Origin: Streptobacillus moniliformis DSM 12112
GTDB lineage: Bacteria > Fusobacteriota > Fusobacteriia > Fusobacteriales > Leptotrichiaceae
Assembly (NCBI RefSeq): GCF_000024565.1
Contig: NC_013515.1
Location: 434,001 to 498,000 of the forward strand
Length of the DNA stretch: 64,000 nt
Reading direction: 5' to 3'
Part shown: piece after piece, positions 24,476-34,618 of the stretch
Position numbering within the stretch: position 1 is the first letter of the stretch
Layout of the letters: every line of letters begins with the position of its first letter
Program-made: the position numbers and the translations under genes
The notes under the pieces: generated by a model
Databases searched by the model: none
Seen by the model: the letters and a program-made list of their open reading frames with translations, nothing else
What the model was told of the DNA's origin: nothing

Positions 24476-27400
24476 ATGAATATTAAGGAATTTCGTTTTC
24501 ATTTTGTATTTTTATTTATACTAACAAATTGTTCATCGTATCATGCTGATGAATATGTAGTTAAACAACTAAAAAATAAACCAGTAGAATATGTTCCATC
24601 AAGTGATGTTTCAAAAAAGAATTTAGGTATAAATGAATCATTAGAAGAAGTAAAAAAAGCCGAAAAAATATTAAATGAAAATGAAAACCCCGTTATAATA
24701 TACGAACTATTATTAAGTAGAGAAACAAATGATAAGACAAGAAATAAATATAGTTTTTTAAATAATGATGAAAATATAAATTACAGTAGCTTAGGAGAAT
24801 CTGGTATTTTTAATAGTCATGCATTTGATGTAACTGAAGCATTTATGGATACAGATAGTAATGGTGTTGTAAGTGATGCTGAAAAAAATGCTTTTAATGG
24901 AAAAAATCCAAAAATAAAGCTACTTAGAAGAGATGCTGATGTTCTTAATGCTGTAGGAATAATAAATATGTCATATAGTATAGTTAATCATAATAAAAAT
25001 CTTTCATATTTACAGAGTAGTAGTAAATATTTAGATAAAATAGATCCTAGAGATATAAATCGTTTAGAAGATTTTTTAACTACAAAATTAATAGATAGAA
25101 ATTATGTATATAATCAAAGATTATTAATAAGTGCTATAGGTAATGGAAATTTTAATGATATAAAAACAGAAAAATTTTCTAGTGAAATATTAAATATATA
25201 TCAAGTTATGTCGCCTGAAATGCAAGCCCTTGCAAGAAGTGAAAGTATTTTTGTAAAAAATTCATTTAAAAAAGATAATGAACTTATGAAAAAATTTAGT
25301 AAGGATTTTCCAATATCGTATACAGATATTGATAATGTTCAGTACATAGATAGATTTAAAAAAGATATACCTCAAGTTTACCCCTTATTACTAAGAAGTG
25401 CTACTGTTGGAGAAAATGGTCTTTTAAAGGCAGATAAAGAAGGAGAAATACCTAAGTTTGGTTCATCATTTTCATCACCAAGAATAGCAAGACTAGCCTA
25501 TGATATTAAAGAGAAATATCCATTTTTAACATATCAACAAGTAAAACAGGTAATACTTGGAACAGCAAGTCATGCAAATGATGGTTATTTAAGTGATAGT
25601 GTAGGTTGGGGTAATGCAAATAGAGAAAAGGCATTAAAAGGACCATCAGATTTTAATGCAGGATTAATAGATGAGATGAAATACTTTAAAGGTAATTATG
25701 ATAAAATATTTGATGAAAATGGTAACAGATATTTTTATGTAGATATAAAAAAAGATAAAGAATACACTTTTGAAAATGATATAACTAGTGGATTAACAGG
25801 GGATGGTAAGAGTACTGAAGAAAGCATCATAAAAATAAAAGGTGTAAAAAACTGGTATGATTATGAATATAACGCTACAGAACATTCTTATAGAATCCCA
25901 AAGGTATTAGAAAGTGAGAAACTATTTTATTCAAATGTAGCCCAAGCAGGACTAAGAAAAGATGGGGAAGGTAAGTTAATCTTAACAGGAAAGCAAGAAT
26001 ACAGTGCTCCATCACAAGTATTAGATGGAACTCTTGTTTTAAAAAATGATAGTAATTCAGATTATACTGTATATGAAAAAGGAACATTAGTTGTAGAAAA
26101 TATTAAAGGAAATGAAGACAAAGAAATCAAATTAAAGAACATATACACAGATGGAAATGTAAAGATAGATAGTAGTAAAACTAGCATAGAAAAATTACAT
26201 GGAACATATATGTCCAATGTTGAATTTAGTGGAAAAGAAATAAAGATAAAAGAGTTTAAGACAACAGGTGAATATATAGTAAGATTAAAAGAAGAAGATA
26301 TTAAAAATATTAATGGAGCATCTATAGGTCCTAAACTAACTATTGATAATTATGTGAAAGAAGATGCAGATTTTTTAAATAATCTATCAAACCCATTTTT
26401 AAAACCAGTAGTAATGAATGATGATAAGATAGTTAGTGTAAAATTTGTTAGCACATTAGATAATGAATTTAAGAAATTAGGGCAATTAGATGAAGATAAA
26501 TTAAAAGATATACCAAGCTATGATAGAAATAAGAAAAACTTCTTTGAAGAATATGGTAAAGTTGAAGCAATGCCTAGTCAAGTAAAATCTATGTTATTAA
26601 GTTCAAGCAGTAGTGAAGCAAAGAACCTATTTACAGATAATTATGCAAGTATAGTAGGAAATGTTATTAAAAATGAGATAGATAATAAGTATAATAGGAA
26701 TAATATAATATTAAATAATCTTGAAAAGGATAATAGATTATTCTTTGACACTTATGCAAGAACTAATATATTAAATGATAAGAAATTTAGTCCATTTGTT
26801 GATAATAATATAGGGGCAATATTAGGATATTCAAGAAAATTAAAAAATGGTAATAGACTAGACCTATATGGAATATATCAATATGGTAATGTTATATTTA
26901 ATAATAGTGGAAGTAATAAAACTAAAAGTATAAACCATTTATATAACATAGGATACAATTTAAGTAAAAGATTTATTGATATAATCATATTAGACATGGA
27001 AAATAGTGTAGGATATACTAAAAGTGATGTATATAATAATACTTCAAATGCAAGTGATAAAACAAATATAATTCATAGTTTAAGTATAAATCCTGGTATA
27101 AAGATAGGGCTTGAATTAAATTTTGATAAAATAAAGACAATATTTAGACCTTATGCAGGATATAATTTTAGTTTTGTGTTAGCTTGGGGAAAGAAAGATA
27201 ATACGTCTAGTAATACTGATTTAATAAATAAATTAAGAAATATAGCATTAACAAAATTAATAAATCATAATGTAGAATTTGGAATAGAAGTAGATAGTAA
27301 GATAAATAAACATTTTAGCATTCAAAATAGATTAACTTTTGACTATAATAGTCTTGATAAGATAGAGTTAAATCAAATTATAGCTGAAAAATTACATAAA

Positions 27401-27550
27401 ACATTAGGAAAAGGACTAGATAAGATAAGTGTAGGATATAATTTGGCGGCTAAGTTAAGACTTTTAGAAGGTATGAATGTTATAGGGAAAGTTAATATAA
27501 ATAGTAAGTTAAATATAGGATTAAATTTAGGTTTTGACTATAATTTTTAA
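24476..27550 (+). CDS. Autotransporter with subtilase-like (S8) passenger, possibly catalytically degenerate
   Basis: The 1024-residue protein begins with an export signal that includes a lipobox-like LTNC (Cys19). An EF-hand-like loop DTDSNGVVSDAE lies at about 125-136. Subtilase blocks follow: IINMSYS near 162, a GNGN segment near 222, and the serine motif GSSFSSPR with Ser331, then a GWGNANREKALKGP segment typical of fusobacterial S8 autotransporters. I cannot find the catalytic Asp or His motifs. A beta-helical or linker region spans about 430-720. The last about 280 residues form the autotransporter barrel and end in Phe. Start ATG 24476 follows GTGAGGG; an earlier in-frame GTG is upstream of the -10 box. 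Confidence 0.85.
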   Translation: MNIKEFRFHFVFLFILTNCSSYHADEYVVKQLKNKPVEYVPSSDVSKKNLGINESLEEVKKAEKILNENENPVIIYELLLSRETNDKTRNKYSFLNNDENINYSSLGESGIFNSHAFDVTEAFMDTDSNGVVSDAEKNAFNGKNPKIKLLRRDADVLNAVGIINMSYSIVNHNKNLSYLQSSSKYLDKIDPRDINRLEDFLTTKLIDRNYVYNQRLLISAIGNGNFNDIKTEKFSSEILNIYQVMSPEMQALARSESIFVKNSFKKDNELMKKFSKDFPISYTDIDNVQYIDRFKKDIPQVYPLLLRSATVGENGLLKADKEGEIPKFGSSFSSPRIARLAYDIKEKYPFLTYQQVKQVILGTASHANDGYLSDSVGWGNANREKALKGPSDFNAGLIDEMKYFKGNYDKIFDENGNRYFYVDIKKDKEYTFENDITSGLTGDGKSTEESIIKIKGVKNWYDYEYNATEHSYRIPKVLESEKLFYSNVAQAGLRKDGEGKLILTGKQEYSAPSQVLDGTLVLKNDSNSDYTVYEKGTLVVENIKGNEDKEIKLKNIYTDGNVKIDSSKTSIEKLHGTYMSNVEFSGKEIKIKEFKTTGEYIVRLKEEDIKNINGASIGPKLTIDNYVKEDADFLNNLSNPFLKPVVMNDDKIVSVKFVSTLDNEFKKLGQLDEDKLKDIPSYDRNKKNFFEEYGKVEAMPSQVKSMLLSSSSSEAKNLFTDNYASIVGNVIKNEIDNKYNRNNIILNNLEKDNRLFFDTYARTNILNDKKFSPFVDNNIGAILGYSRKLKNGNRLDLYGIYQYGNVIFNNSGSNKTKSINHLYNIGYNLSKRFIDIIILDMENSVGYTKSDVYNNTSNASDKTNIIHSLSINPGIKIGLELNFDKIKTIFRPYAGYNFSFVLAWGKKDNTSSNTDLINKLRNIALTKLINHNVEFGIEVDSKINKHFSIQNRLTFDYNSLDKIELNQIIAEKLHKTLGKGLDKISVGYNLAAKLRLLEGMNVIGKVNINSKLNIGLNLGFDYNF

Positions 27551-27581
27551 AAATGGGGATTTTTAAAATTCTCATTTTTTT
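27548..27581 (+). terminator. Terminator after the autotransporter gene
   Basis: Stem AAAAATGGGGA / TCTCATTTTT (with G-T pair) followed by T run. Confidence 0.75.
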
Positions 27582-27618
27582 AACTTTTATGATATAATTT
27601 AAATAAAAAGGTGTAAAT

Positions 27619-29394
27619 ATGATAAATAAATTTGATGAACTTATTAATGAAAGAAAAGAATTTCAAAGAATATCAGATAATGTATCTGAAGTAAAAATAT
27701 TGTCCGAAATAGTAAAAATGGCTAAAGACATTTATGGTGAAATGTCTAATGAGTATATCTATTATCTAAATGAGCTTGGAGGAGTTTCTAAATATATAGG
27801 AGAATATGAATTAGGAATTAAAAACTTAAAAAAAGCTCTATCTTTAATAGAAATTAGAGAGGGTAAAAGATCAATTCCTTATGCTACATCTTTGTTAAAT
27901 CTTGCAGAAATATATAGATTTAGTGGTGATTTAGATAATATAGAGGATATATATTTAGAAACTTTATCTATTTTTGATGAAAATAAGTTAGAAAAAGAAT
28001 ATGTTTATGCAGGTTTATGTAATAATATAGGGCTTTTTTATCAAAATATTGGAAAAATAGAAAAAGCTATTAAATATCATGAAAAAAGTTTAGAAATATT
28101 ATTATATATGCCAGATCATTTAGTTGAACTTGCAACTACATATAATAATCTAGTTATGCCATATAAGGAAATAGGTAAAATAAGACAGGCATATTCTAAT
28201 TTAGATAATGCTTTAGAAATATATGAAAAAACTTTAGGTAAGGAACATTCAATGTATGGTGCTGCACTTAATAATAAGGCTATACTTAAATTTGAAGAAG
28301 GAGAGTATAGGAGTGCTTTAAATATATCTGAAATAGCATTAGAAATCACCAAAAAATCCTTTGGAGAAAATAGTTTAAATTACAAAAATCTATTATCTAA
28401 TGTAGAATATATTAGAGATATAGTTAAAAAAAGTGAGAAAGAAATAAGTGTAGAAGTTACAAATGATTCAAAACTTATAGATAAATCAAGGGAATATACT
28501 AAAAAATATATTTTACCAAAGATTAAAGAAAAAAATGAAAAACTTTTATCTAAAATTACTATAGCTCTGATAGGAGAAGGTTCAGAAGTAATAGGATATG
28601 ATGATGAATATTCAAAAGATCATGATTATACATTTATGCCTATAATTTTCTTAAATGATGAGGACTATGAAAAATATCATAAAGAACTTGAAGATATTTT
28701 ACTATCTTTACCTCAAGAGTTTTTAGGTATAAAGCATGTAAATAATAATGTGGTAAATGAAAGACGTGGAGTTAAAAAAATAGGAGATTATCTATATAGA
28801 TTTATAGGAAAAGAAAATGCAAATTTAACTATAGAAGATTATAGGAAAATACCTGAACATGCTCTATTTTCATTAACAAGTGGAGAAATATTTTTTGCAG
28901 GTAATGAAGAATTAAGCTCTATATTATCAACATTAAAATATTATCCTGATGTTATTAGAGAAAATAAGATAGCTACAGTATGTACTCGTATTGCTCAAAG
29001 TGGACAATATAATTATTTAAGATTAATGAAAAGAGAAGATAAAATTGCTGCAAGTATAGCAAAAAATATATTTATAGAAAATGTAATACATTTAATATAT
29101 TTACTAAACTTTAAATATATGCCTTTCTATAAATGGTCAGCAAGAGGATTAAAAGATTTACCTATATTAGGTAAGGAAATAGAAAAAAGATTATTTGAAT
29201 TAATAGATAATACTACACTTGATAAACATCAAATGTCTAATAGAATTGAAGAAATATGCTATTTTCTTGTAGAAGAAATTAAAAAACAGGGATTAAGTAA
29301 AGAAAAAGGATATTTTTTAATAAATCATGCAATAGCAATACAAAAAAATATAGATGATGAATTTTTAAAATTATGGACAGCATTTGAAGATTAG
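27619..29394 (+). CDS. TPR protein with C-terminal DUF4037 nucleotidyltransferase-like domain
   Basis: The 591-residue cytoplasmic protein has about six tetratricopeptide repeats over residues 40-265 (for example YAGLCNNIGLFYQNIGKIEKA and ATTYNNLVMPYKEIGKI). The C-terminal half matches the DUF4037 type, which looks like a nucleotidyltransferase fold: GEGSEVIGYDDEYSKDHDY gives a GS then D-x-D pattern, and later blocks include MPIIFLNDEDY and ATVCTRIAQSGQYNYLRLM. A TATAAT lies at 27593-27598 but without a convincing -35 box. It is followed 8 nt later by a DUF4125 gene. The two types co-occur in other Firmicutes and Fusobacteria, as I recall; the substrate is unknown. Confidence 0.8.
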   Translation: MINKFDELINERKEFQRISDNVSEVKILSEIVKMAKDIYGEMSNEYIYYLNELGGVSKYIGEYELGIKNLKKALSLIEIREGKRSIPYATSLLNLAEIYRFSGDLDNIEDIYLETLSIFDENKLEKEYVYAGLCNNIGLFYQNIGKIEKAIKYHEKSLEILLYMPDHLVELATTYNNLVMPYKEIGKIRQAYSNLDNALEIYEKTLGKEHSMYGAALNNKAILKFEEGEYRSALNISEIALEITKKSFGENSLNYKNLLSNVEYIRDIVKKSEKEISVEVTNDSKLIDKSREYTKKYILPKIKEKNEKLLSKITIALIGEGSEVIGYDDEYSKDHDYTFMPIIFLNDEDYEKYHKELEDILLSLPQEFLGIKHVNNNVVNERRGVKKIGDYLYRFIGKENANLTIEDYRKIPEHALFSLTSGEIFFAGNEELSSILSTLKYYPDVIRENKIATVCTRIAQSGQYNYLRLMKREDKIAASIAKNIFIENVIHLIYLLNFKYMPFYKWSARGLKDLPILGKEIEKRLFELIDNTTLDKHQMSNRIEEICYFLVEEIKKQGLSKEKGYFLINHAIAIQKNIDDEFLKLWTAFED

Positions 29395-29402
29395 GAGATA
29401 AT

Positions 29403-30017
29403 ATGGAAAAAGAAGAATTAATAAATGAAATAATATTAAGGGAATGGGAAATGTTTAAGGTTTTAAAAAATACAGGAGGGCCTGCTGAATGTCAGAATAA
29501 TAAGCCTGAATTTGAAATTATGAGAAAAGGTCAATGGGAAAAATTACCTATTAATATATTACAAAGCTATCTTATAGACCTAAAAAATGCAGAAGAAGTA
29601 GGAAGAAATTTATTGGAAGAGAAATATATTAGAATGATGAAATTTTCAGCTCCAAAAGAATTTGAAGAAGTTAAACATCTACTTCCTGAACTATCACCAG
29701 GTATAGAGGTATTGATTAATAAAATAGAAAAAATATATCTTATGTGGGGAGATGAATTTGAAAAAAAGTTTCCTAAATTTTCAAAATTATGTAGACCTTT
29801 AAGAAATGAAGGAGATATACCAGAAAAAGCATCATTACAAACATATTTAAGAGGAGAATTATCTAGTTATTCTTTAAAAACAGTTCTATTTTATTCAGAC
29901 TATATAGAAGAATGTGTTAAAAAAGGAGTTAATTTAATTTATGAAACACATAAAGAAGTTGTAAAAATGAAAGGCTTTGAATCTATAGAATCAGTAGAAA
30001 ATGCACTTGTAATATAG
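29403..30017 (+). CDS. DUF4125 family protein
   Basis: This 204-residue cytoplasmic protein has the DUF4125 layout: LINEIILREWEMFKVLKNTGG, PAECQNNKPEFEIMRKGQW, and LLEEKYIRMMKFSAPKEFEE. It is mostly helical, with no known catalytic motif visible. It lies in an apparent two-gene unit after the TPR-DUF4037 gene (8 nt). Its role is unknown; a joint function with DUF4037 is inferred from adjacency. Confidence 0.8.
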   Translation: MEKEELINEIILREWEMFKVLKNTGGPAECQNNKPEFEIMRKGQWEKLPINILQSYLIDLKNAEEVGRNLLEEKYIRMMKFSAPKEFEEVKHLLPELSPGIEVLINKIEKIYLMWGDEFEKKFPKFSKLCRPLRNEGDIPEKASLQTYLRGELSSYSLKTVLFYSDYIEECVKKGVNLIYETHKEVVKMKGFESIESVENALVI

Positions 30018-30067
30018 TAGTGAAATGTGGTAAAATTATGAATAGAAAACAAAATTTAGGAGGAAAA

Positions 30068-31969
30068 ATGTTAAAGATTACTTTGCCAGATGGAGCACTG
30101 AAAGAAGTAGAGAATATGACTGTCATAGAATTTGCTAAAACTATCTCTACTAGTTTAGCCAAAAAAACTGTTGGAGCTTTCTTTAATGGGACCCAAGTAG
30201 ATATTACATATAATTTAGATAAAGATGGAACTTTAGAATTAATAACAACTGATAGTAAAAAAGGATTAGAAATTTTAAGACATAGTTCAGCTCATGTTAT
30301 GGCTGAAGCTGTGATGAGTTTATTCCCTAATACTAAAGTAACAATAGGACCTGCTATAGAAAATGGGTTCTATTATGATTTTGATACAGAAAGACCATTT
30401 ACTGAAGAAGATTTAGTTAAAATAGAAAAAGAAATGAAAAAAATAATTAAATTAAATGAAAAGTTTTCAAGAGAAGTTTGGAGTAGAGAAAAAGCTAGAG
30501 CTTATTTTGAAAATGCAGGTCAAAATTATAAGGTGGAAATACTTGATTCTCTTGAAGAAGATGAATTTACTATATATACTCAAGGGAAATTTGTTGATCT
30601 TTGTAGAGGAACACATGTTCCATCTACTGGATATATCAAAGCATTTAAATTATTAAATGCTGCTGGGGCTTATTGGAGAGGAGATTCTAATAATAAGATG
30701 CTTCAAAGAATATATGGTACATCTTTTTACAGTCAAGATGAATTAGATGCATATATAAAGCAAGTTGAAGAAGCAGAAAAAAGAGATCATAGAAAATTAG
30801 GTAAACAACTTAATTTATTCTTTATAGATGAGCATGGACCAGGTTTCCCATTCTTTATGCCTAAAGGAATGAGATTATTTAATAGATTACAACAATTATG
30901 GAGAATAGAACATAATAAACAAGGATATGATGAAATTAGAACCCCTATAATGCTTGATAAAGAATTATGGGAAATTTCAGGGCATTGGTTTAATTATAGA
31001 GAAAATATGTATGTATCTGAAATAGATGAAAAAGTTTATGCTATTAAGCCTATGAACTGCCCAGGTTCTATAATTGCATATAAGAATAATTTACATTCAT
31101 ATAAAGATTTACCTTTAAAATATGCTGAAATGGGACATGTTCATAGACATGAATTTTCTGGAGCTTTACATGGATTAATGAGAGTTAGAGCATTTACTCA
31201 AGATGATGCACATGTATTCTGTACTCCTGATCAAATTAAAGATAGTATTAAAGAAATTGTAAATCTTTATGATAAATACTATAAATTATTTGGATTTGAT
31301 TTCCATGTAGAATTATCAACTAAGCCTGAAAAAGCTGTTGGAGATGCTAAAGTTTGGGAAATTTCTGAAAGAGCTTTAGAGGAAACTTTAAAAGAATTAA
31401 ATATAGATTATAGAATTAATGCTGGAGATGGAGCATTTTATGGACCTAAGATAGACTTCAAAATGAAAGATTCTATAGGAAGAATTTGGCAAACTGGAAC
31501 TATACAGCTTGATATGAATTTACCAAAGAGATTTAATATGAGCTATATAGGTAAAGATGGAGAAAAACATGAAACTGTAATGATACATAGAGCTATGTTT
31601 GGATCGCTTGAAAGATTTATTGGAATATTAATAGAACATTATGCAGGAGCATTCCCAGTTTGGCTTGCACCAACTCAAGTAAAAATAATGACTATATCTG
31701 CTGAACAAGTAGAATATGCAACTAAATTACATAAGAAATTGATTGATTTAGGAATATATTCAGAACTTGATATTAGAGATGAAAAAATTGGATATAAGAT
31801 AAGAGAAGCAAATGGAGAACAAAAAATACCAGTTCAACTTGTAATTGGTAAAAATGAAGTATTAGAAAATACTGTAAATGTCAGAAGATTTGGTTCAACT
31901 GATAGTGTAACTAAGAATGTTGATGAGTTTATAAATGAATTACTTGATGAAATTAACATAAAATTTTAG
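30068..31969 (+). CDS. thrS: Threonyl-tRNA synthetase
   Basis: A 633-residue class II aminoacyl-tRNA synthetase. Domains in order: TGS (about 1-62), the N2 editing domain with HSSAHVMAEAV and CRGTHVPSTGYIKAF, the catalytic core with motif 2 region RAFTQDDAHVFC, PMNCPGSI (zinc Cys), GAFYGPKIDF, and a C-terminal anticodon-binding domain (APTQVKIMTIS onward). Start ATG 30068 is preferred because it follows AGGAGG by 4 nt; the GTG at 30020 would add an unrelated tail. A weak promoter TTGTAA (30007-30012), 18 nt, TAAAAT (30031-30036) lies just upstream. No T-box leader was seen. Confidence 0.96.
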   Translation: MLKITLPDGALKEVENMTVIEFAKTISTSLAKKTVGAFFNGTQVDITYNLDKDGTLELITTDSKKGLEILRHSSAHVMAEAVMSLFPNTKVTIGPAIENGFYYDFDTERPFTEEDLVKIEKEMKKIIKLNEKFSREVWSREKARAYFENAGQNYKVEILDSLEEDEFTIYTQGKFVDLCRGTHVPSTGYIKAFKLLNAAGAYWRGDSNNKMLQRIYGTSFYSQDELDAYIKQVEEAEKRDHRKLGKQLNLFFIDEHGPGFPFFMPKGMRLFNRLQQLWRIEHNKQGYDEIRTPIMLDKELWEISGHWFNYRENMYVSEIDEKVYAIKPMNCPGSIIAYKNNLHSYKDLPLKYAEMGHVHRHEFSGALHGLMRVRAFTQDDAHVFCTPDQIKDSIKEIVNLYDKYYKLFGFDFHVELSTKPEKAVGDAKVWEISERALEETLKELNIDYRINAGDGAFYGPKIDFKMKDSIGRIWQTGTIQLDMNLPKRFNMSYIGKDGEKHETVMIHRAMFGSLERFIGILIEHYAGAFPVWLAPTQVKIMTISAEQVEYATKLHKKLIDLGIYSELDIRDEKIGYKIREANGEQKIPVQLVIGKNEVLENTVNVRRFGSTDSVTKNVDEFINELLDEINIKF

Positions 31970-31988
31970 TTAATAAAAGGAGAATGAA

Positions 31989-32675
31989 ATGTATAATGAA
32001 AAAAATTTAAATGAAAATATAGAAATGGGGATATTAGGTTCATATCTATGGATGGGTTTAGGGCTTTTAATTACTTTTGGAATAATGTATTCTTCACTTT
32101 ATTCTGTAAAACTTGTAAATATATCTATTATGATACAAAGATTTTCTATAATATTAATGATAGCTATAGCAGTACTTATTAGATATATAGTTGTAAATTC
32201 TAGTGCCTCTGTTTTAAAGTTAGTATTTATAGGATATTCTGCATTTTTAGGAATATTACTTATACCTATAATGTATGCTTATCAAATGGTATCTATAATT
32301 ACTTTACTTGGTTCAACATCTGCAATGTTTGTAGGTATGAGTGCTTATGGATACTTTACAAGAAGTAATTTACAAAGTTATTCTAAATATTTATTTGGTG
32401 GTTTATTAGGGATAATAGTAATGTCTGTTTTAAATATCTATATATTTAAAAGTAATACTGGAGATATTATGCTTTCTATGGCAGGACTATTAATATTTAT
32501 AATATATACAGCAGTAGATACTCAAAGAATTAAAAGTATGATTTTAGATGCATACTATGAAGGAAATAAGGATTTATTAGACAAAGTTAAAATTTTTGGA
32601 GCTTTAATGCTTTATTCTGATTTTATTAATATGTTCCTTTATCTGTTATCATTATTTGGTAAAAGAAGAGATTAA
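31989..32675 (+). CDS. BI-1/YccA family membrane protein
   Basis: A 228-residue protein with about seven transmembrane segments, matching the Bax inhibitor-1 (UPF0005) family. The conserved blocks are MFVGMSAYGYFTRSNLQSYS near residues 110-130 and the C-terminal IIYTAVDTQRIKSMI. Bacterial members are pH-sensitive Ca2+ leak or membrane-stress proteins; the specific role here is not known. It lies 19 nt after thrS, probably co-transcribed, with AAAGGAG before ATG. Confidence 0.88.
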   Translation: MYNEKNLNENIEMGILGSYLWMGLGLLITFGIMYSSLYSVKLVNISIMIQRFSIILMIAIAVLIRYIVVNSSASVLKLVFIGYSAFLGILLIPIMYAYQMVSIITLLGSTSAMFVGMSAYGYFTRSNLQSYSKYLFGGLLGIIVMSVLNIYIFKSNTGDIMLSMAGLLIFIIYTAVDTQRIKSMILDAYYEGNKDLLDKVKIFGALMLYSDFINMFLYLLSLFGKRRD

Positions 32676-32715
32676 GATTTATTTATAATGAAATGAGAAA
32701 GGTAATGTAAATATA

Positions 32716-33753
32716 ATGAAATCATTTTTGAAATATCCTGGTGGAAAACAAAAAGAGATAGGAATTATAAGAGATAATTTACCTAGTAAAATATATGATT
32801 ATTATGAACCTTTTATAGGTGGTGGATCAGTTTATTTAGCTCTTGATTTTGAAAAGAAATATTATATAAATGATTTATCAGAAGATTTAATAAATCTTTA
32901 CAATTGCATTAAAAATCAAAATGAACTATTTTTTAAAGAATTAGATAAAATAAACTATAATATAAAATTAGCTAAGGAAATATCAGTTAAGGAAGCATAT
33001 GATTTCTATGAAAATTATCAAAATTATGATGAATTTTTAACCTACTTTTTAACTAATGCTAAAATAGATGATTTAGATAATTTGAAAAATAAATTATACA
33101 TCTCTTTAAATAGAAAGTTAAAGTTAATAGATAGACTAGATAAAAGAAATATAGAAAAAATAGATATATTTAAAAACATAAAGACAGGAATAACTTCTGG
33201 TCTTTATGTTTATTATAGAGAGTTATACAATAATTTAAAATATGACAGTAAAAAAGAACTTAAAGCAGCTCTGTTTTACTATATAAGAGATTTTTGTTAT
33301 TCATCTATGTTTAGATATAACAGTTTTGGTGAGTTTAATGTTCCTTATGGTGGGATAAGTTATGATAATAAAAATTTAGATTCAAAAATAGAATTTTTAA
33401 AAAATGAAAATGTAGTTTCAAAATTAAAGAAATCGAAAATCACAAATGAAGATTTTGAAATATTTTTTAGGAAAAATAAACCTAAAAAAGAGGATTTCAT
33501 ATTTTTAGATCCACCTTATGATACTGAATTTTCTACTTATGATAATAATCCTTTTGGATTAGAAGATCATATAAGATTAAGAGATTTTTGTAAAAATACA
33601 GAAGCAAATTTTATGCTAATAATAAAAGAAACAGACTTTATTTTAGAACTATATAAGAATTTTAATATAAAGAAATTTAAAAAAAACTATACAGTAAGCT
33701 TTAAAGATAGAAACAAAAAAGATGTAAATCATCTTTTAATTACAAATTATTAA
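32716..33753 (+). CDS. Type II DNA adenine-N6 methyltransferase (D12/Dam class)
   Basis: The 345-residue enzyme has the D12-class motifs: KYPGGK at 6-11 (motif X), FIGGGSVYL at about 34-42 (motif I, SAM binding), and DPPY at about 265-268 (motif IV, catalytic), in the alpha-class order with the target-recognition domain between them. It would methylate adenine in a short site. It is followed 15 nt later by a restriction endonuclease gene, making a type II restriction-modification system. The recognised sequence cannot be read from the protein. Confidence 0.92.
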   Translation: MKSFLKYPGGKQKEIGIIRDNLPSKIYDYYEPFIGGGSVYLALDFEKKYYINDLSEDLINLYNCIKNQNELFFKELDKINYNIKLAKEISVKEAYDFYENYQNYDEFLTYFLTNAKIDDLDNLKNKLYISLNRKLKLIDRLDKRNIEKIDIFKNIKTGITSGLYVYYRELYNNLKYDSKKELKAALFYYIRDFCYSSMFRYNSFGEFNVPYGGISYDNKNLDSKIEFLKNENVVSKLKKSKITNEDFEIFFRKNKPKKEDFIFLDPPYDTEFSTYDNNPFGLEDHIRLRDFCKNTEANFMLIIKETDFILELYKNFNIKKFKKNYTVSFKDRNKKDVNHLLITNY

Positions 33754-33768
33754 GGGTGTGAGGGTTAT

Positions 33769-34593
33769 ATGACAGAATTTAATAAGAAGGCAATAGAGGA
33801 AATAGTTGATTCTAATATAAAAAAATTTGCTATGGGATTAGAAGAAAGATATATTAATGAATTAAATGATCCTAATGGAGTAATACATAGAAAGAAAAAT
33901 AACTGTTTTATTTCAGAATTAGGTAGAGAATTTATGTTTTATAGTGCATTTGTTAGAAGTTTTGATAGTTCATTTGGAAAAGTTTTAGAAAATATAGGAA
34001 ATTCAATAGCTAAATTAAACTATAAAGTTAAATCAGAAGTTTCATCTTTTTTACTTCCACAACAAAGTCAACATATAGATTATTTAATGTTAAATTATGA
34101 AAAGCATATGAAACCAAAAGTGGAAGATTATAAAAAATATAATATAATGATACCTAATGATGTAAGAAGTTTTGCAAAAAAACATAAAACGGATCATTAT
34201 TTTTATGATGAAGAAAATAAAACACATTATTTGATAGAATTAAAATCAAGTGGAGATTTAGATAATAAAAAAGCTAAAACTGAAAAAATAGCATTGTTAC
34301 AAGAATACTTCATTTTGAAAAATAGTATAAATTTAGATGAAGATATAAAAATATTTTTGGCTACAGCATATAATATATATGGTGAAGGAAATTATTGGAA
34401 ACAAGATAGAGTAAGACAGTTTTTTTCTGATGATGAATTAATGATAGGAAGAAAATACTGGAATTTTGTTTGTAAAGATGAAAAAGGTTTTGAAATTTTT
34501 TTTAATCAATATAAAAAAAGTTGTAATTATATAAGAAAAGTTTTATCTCAAATAAAAAATCTATATTTTTTAGATGAAACAGAAATAGATTAA
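33769..34593 (+). CDS. Type II restriction endonuclease (TdeIII-like)
   Basis: A 274-residue protein with a PD-(D/E)xK type core: ELK at about 157-159 (YLIELKSSGDLDNKKAKTEK, split here), preceded by HIDYLMLN and DHYFYDEENKTH. The ELKxxGDLDNKKA block recalls the TdeIII/MjaII group of type II enzymes. Its place right after the adenine methyltransferase supports the assignment. The recognition site is unknown. It starts at ATG 33769 with a GAGGG site and ends before a strong terminator. Confidence 0.8.
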   Translation: MTEFNKKAIEEIVDSNIKKFAMGLEERYINELNDPNGVIHRKKNNCFISELGREFMFYSAFVRSFDSSFGKVLENIGNSIAKLNYKVKSEVSSFLLPQQSQHIDYLMLNYEKHMKPKVEDYKKYNIMIPNDVRSFAKKHKTDHYFYDEENKTHYLIELKSSGDLDNKKAKTEKIALLQEYFILKNSINLDEDIKIFLATAYNIYGEGNYWKQDRVRQFFSDDELMIGRKYWNFVCKDEKGFEIFFNQYKKSCNYIRKVLSQIKNLYFLDETEID

Positions 34594-34618
34594 GAAAACT
34601 ATTTATATATTTTCAAGC

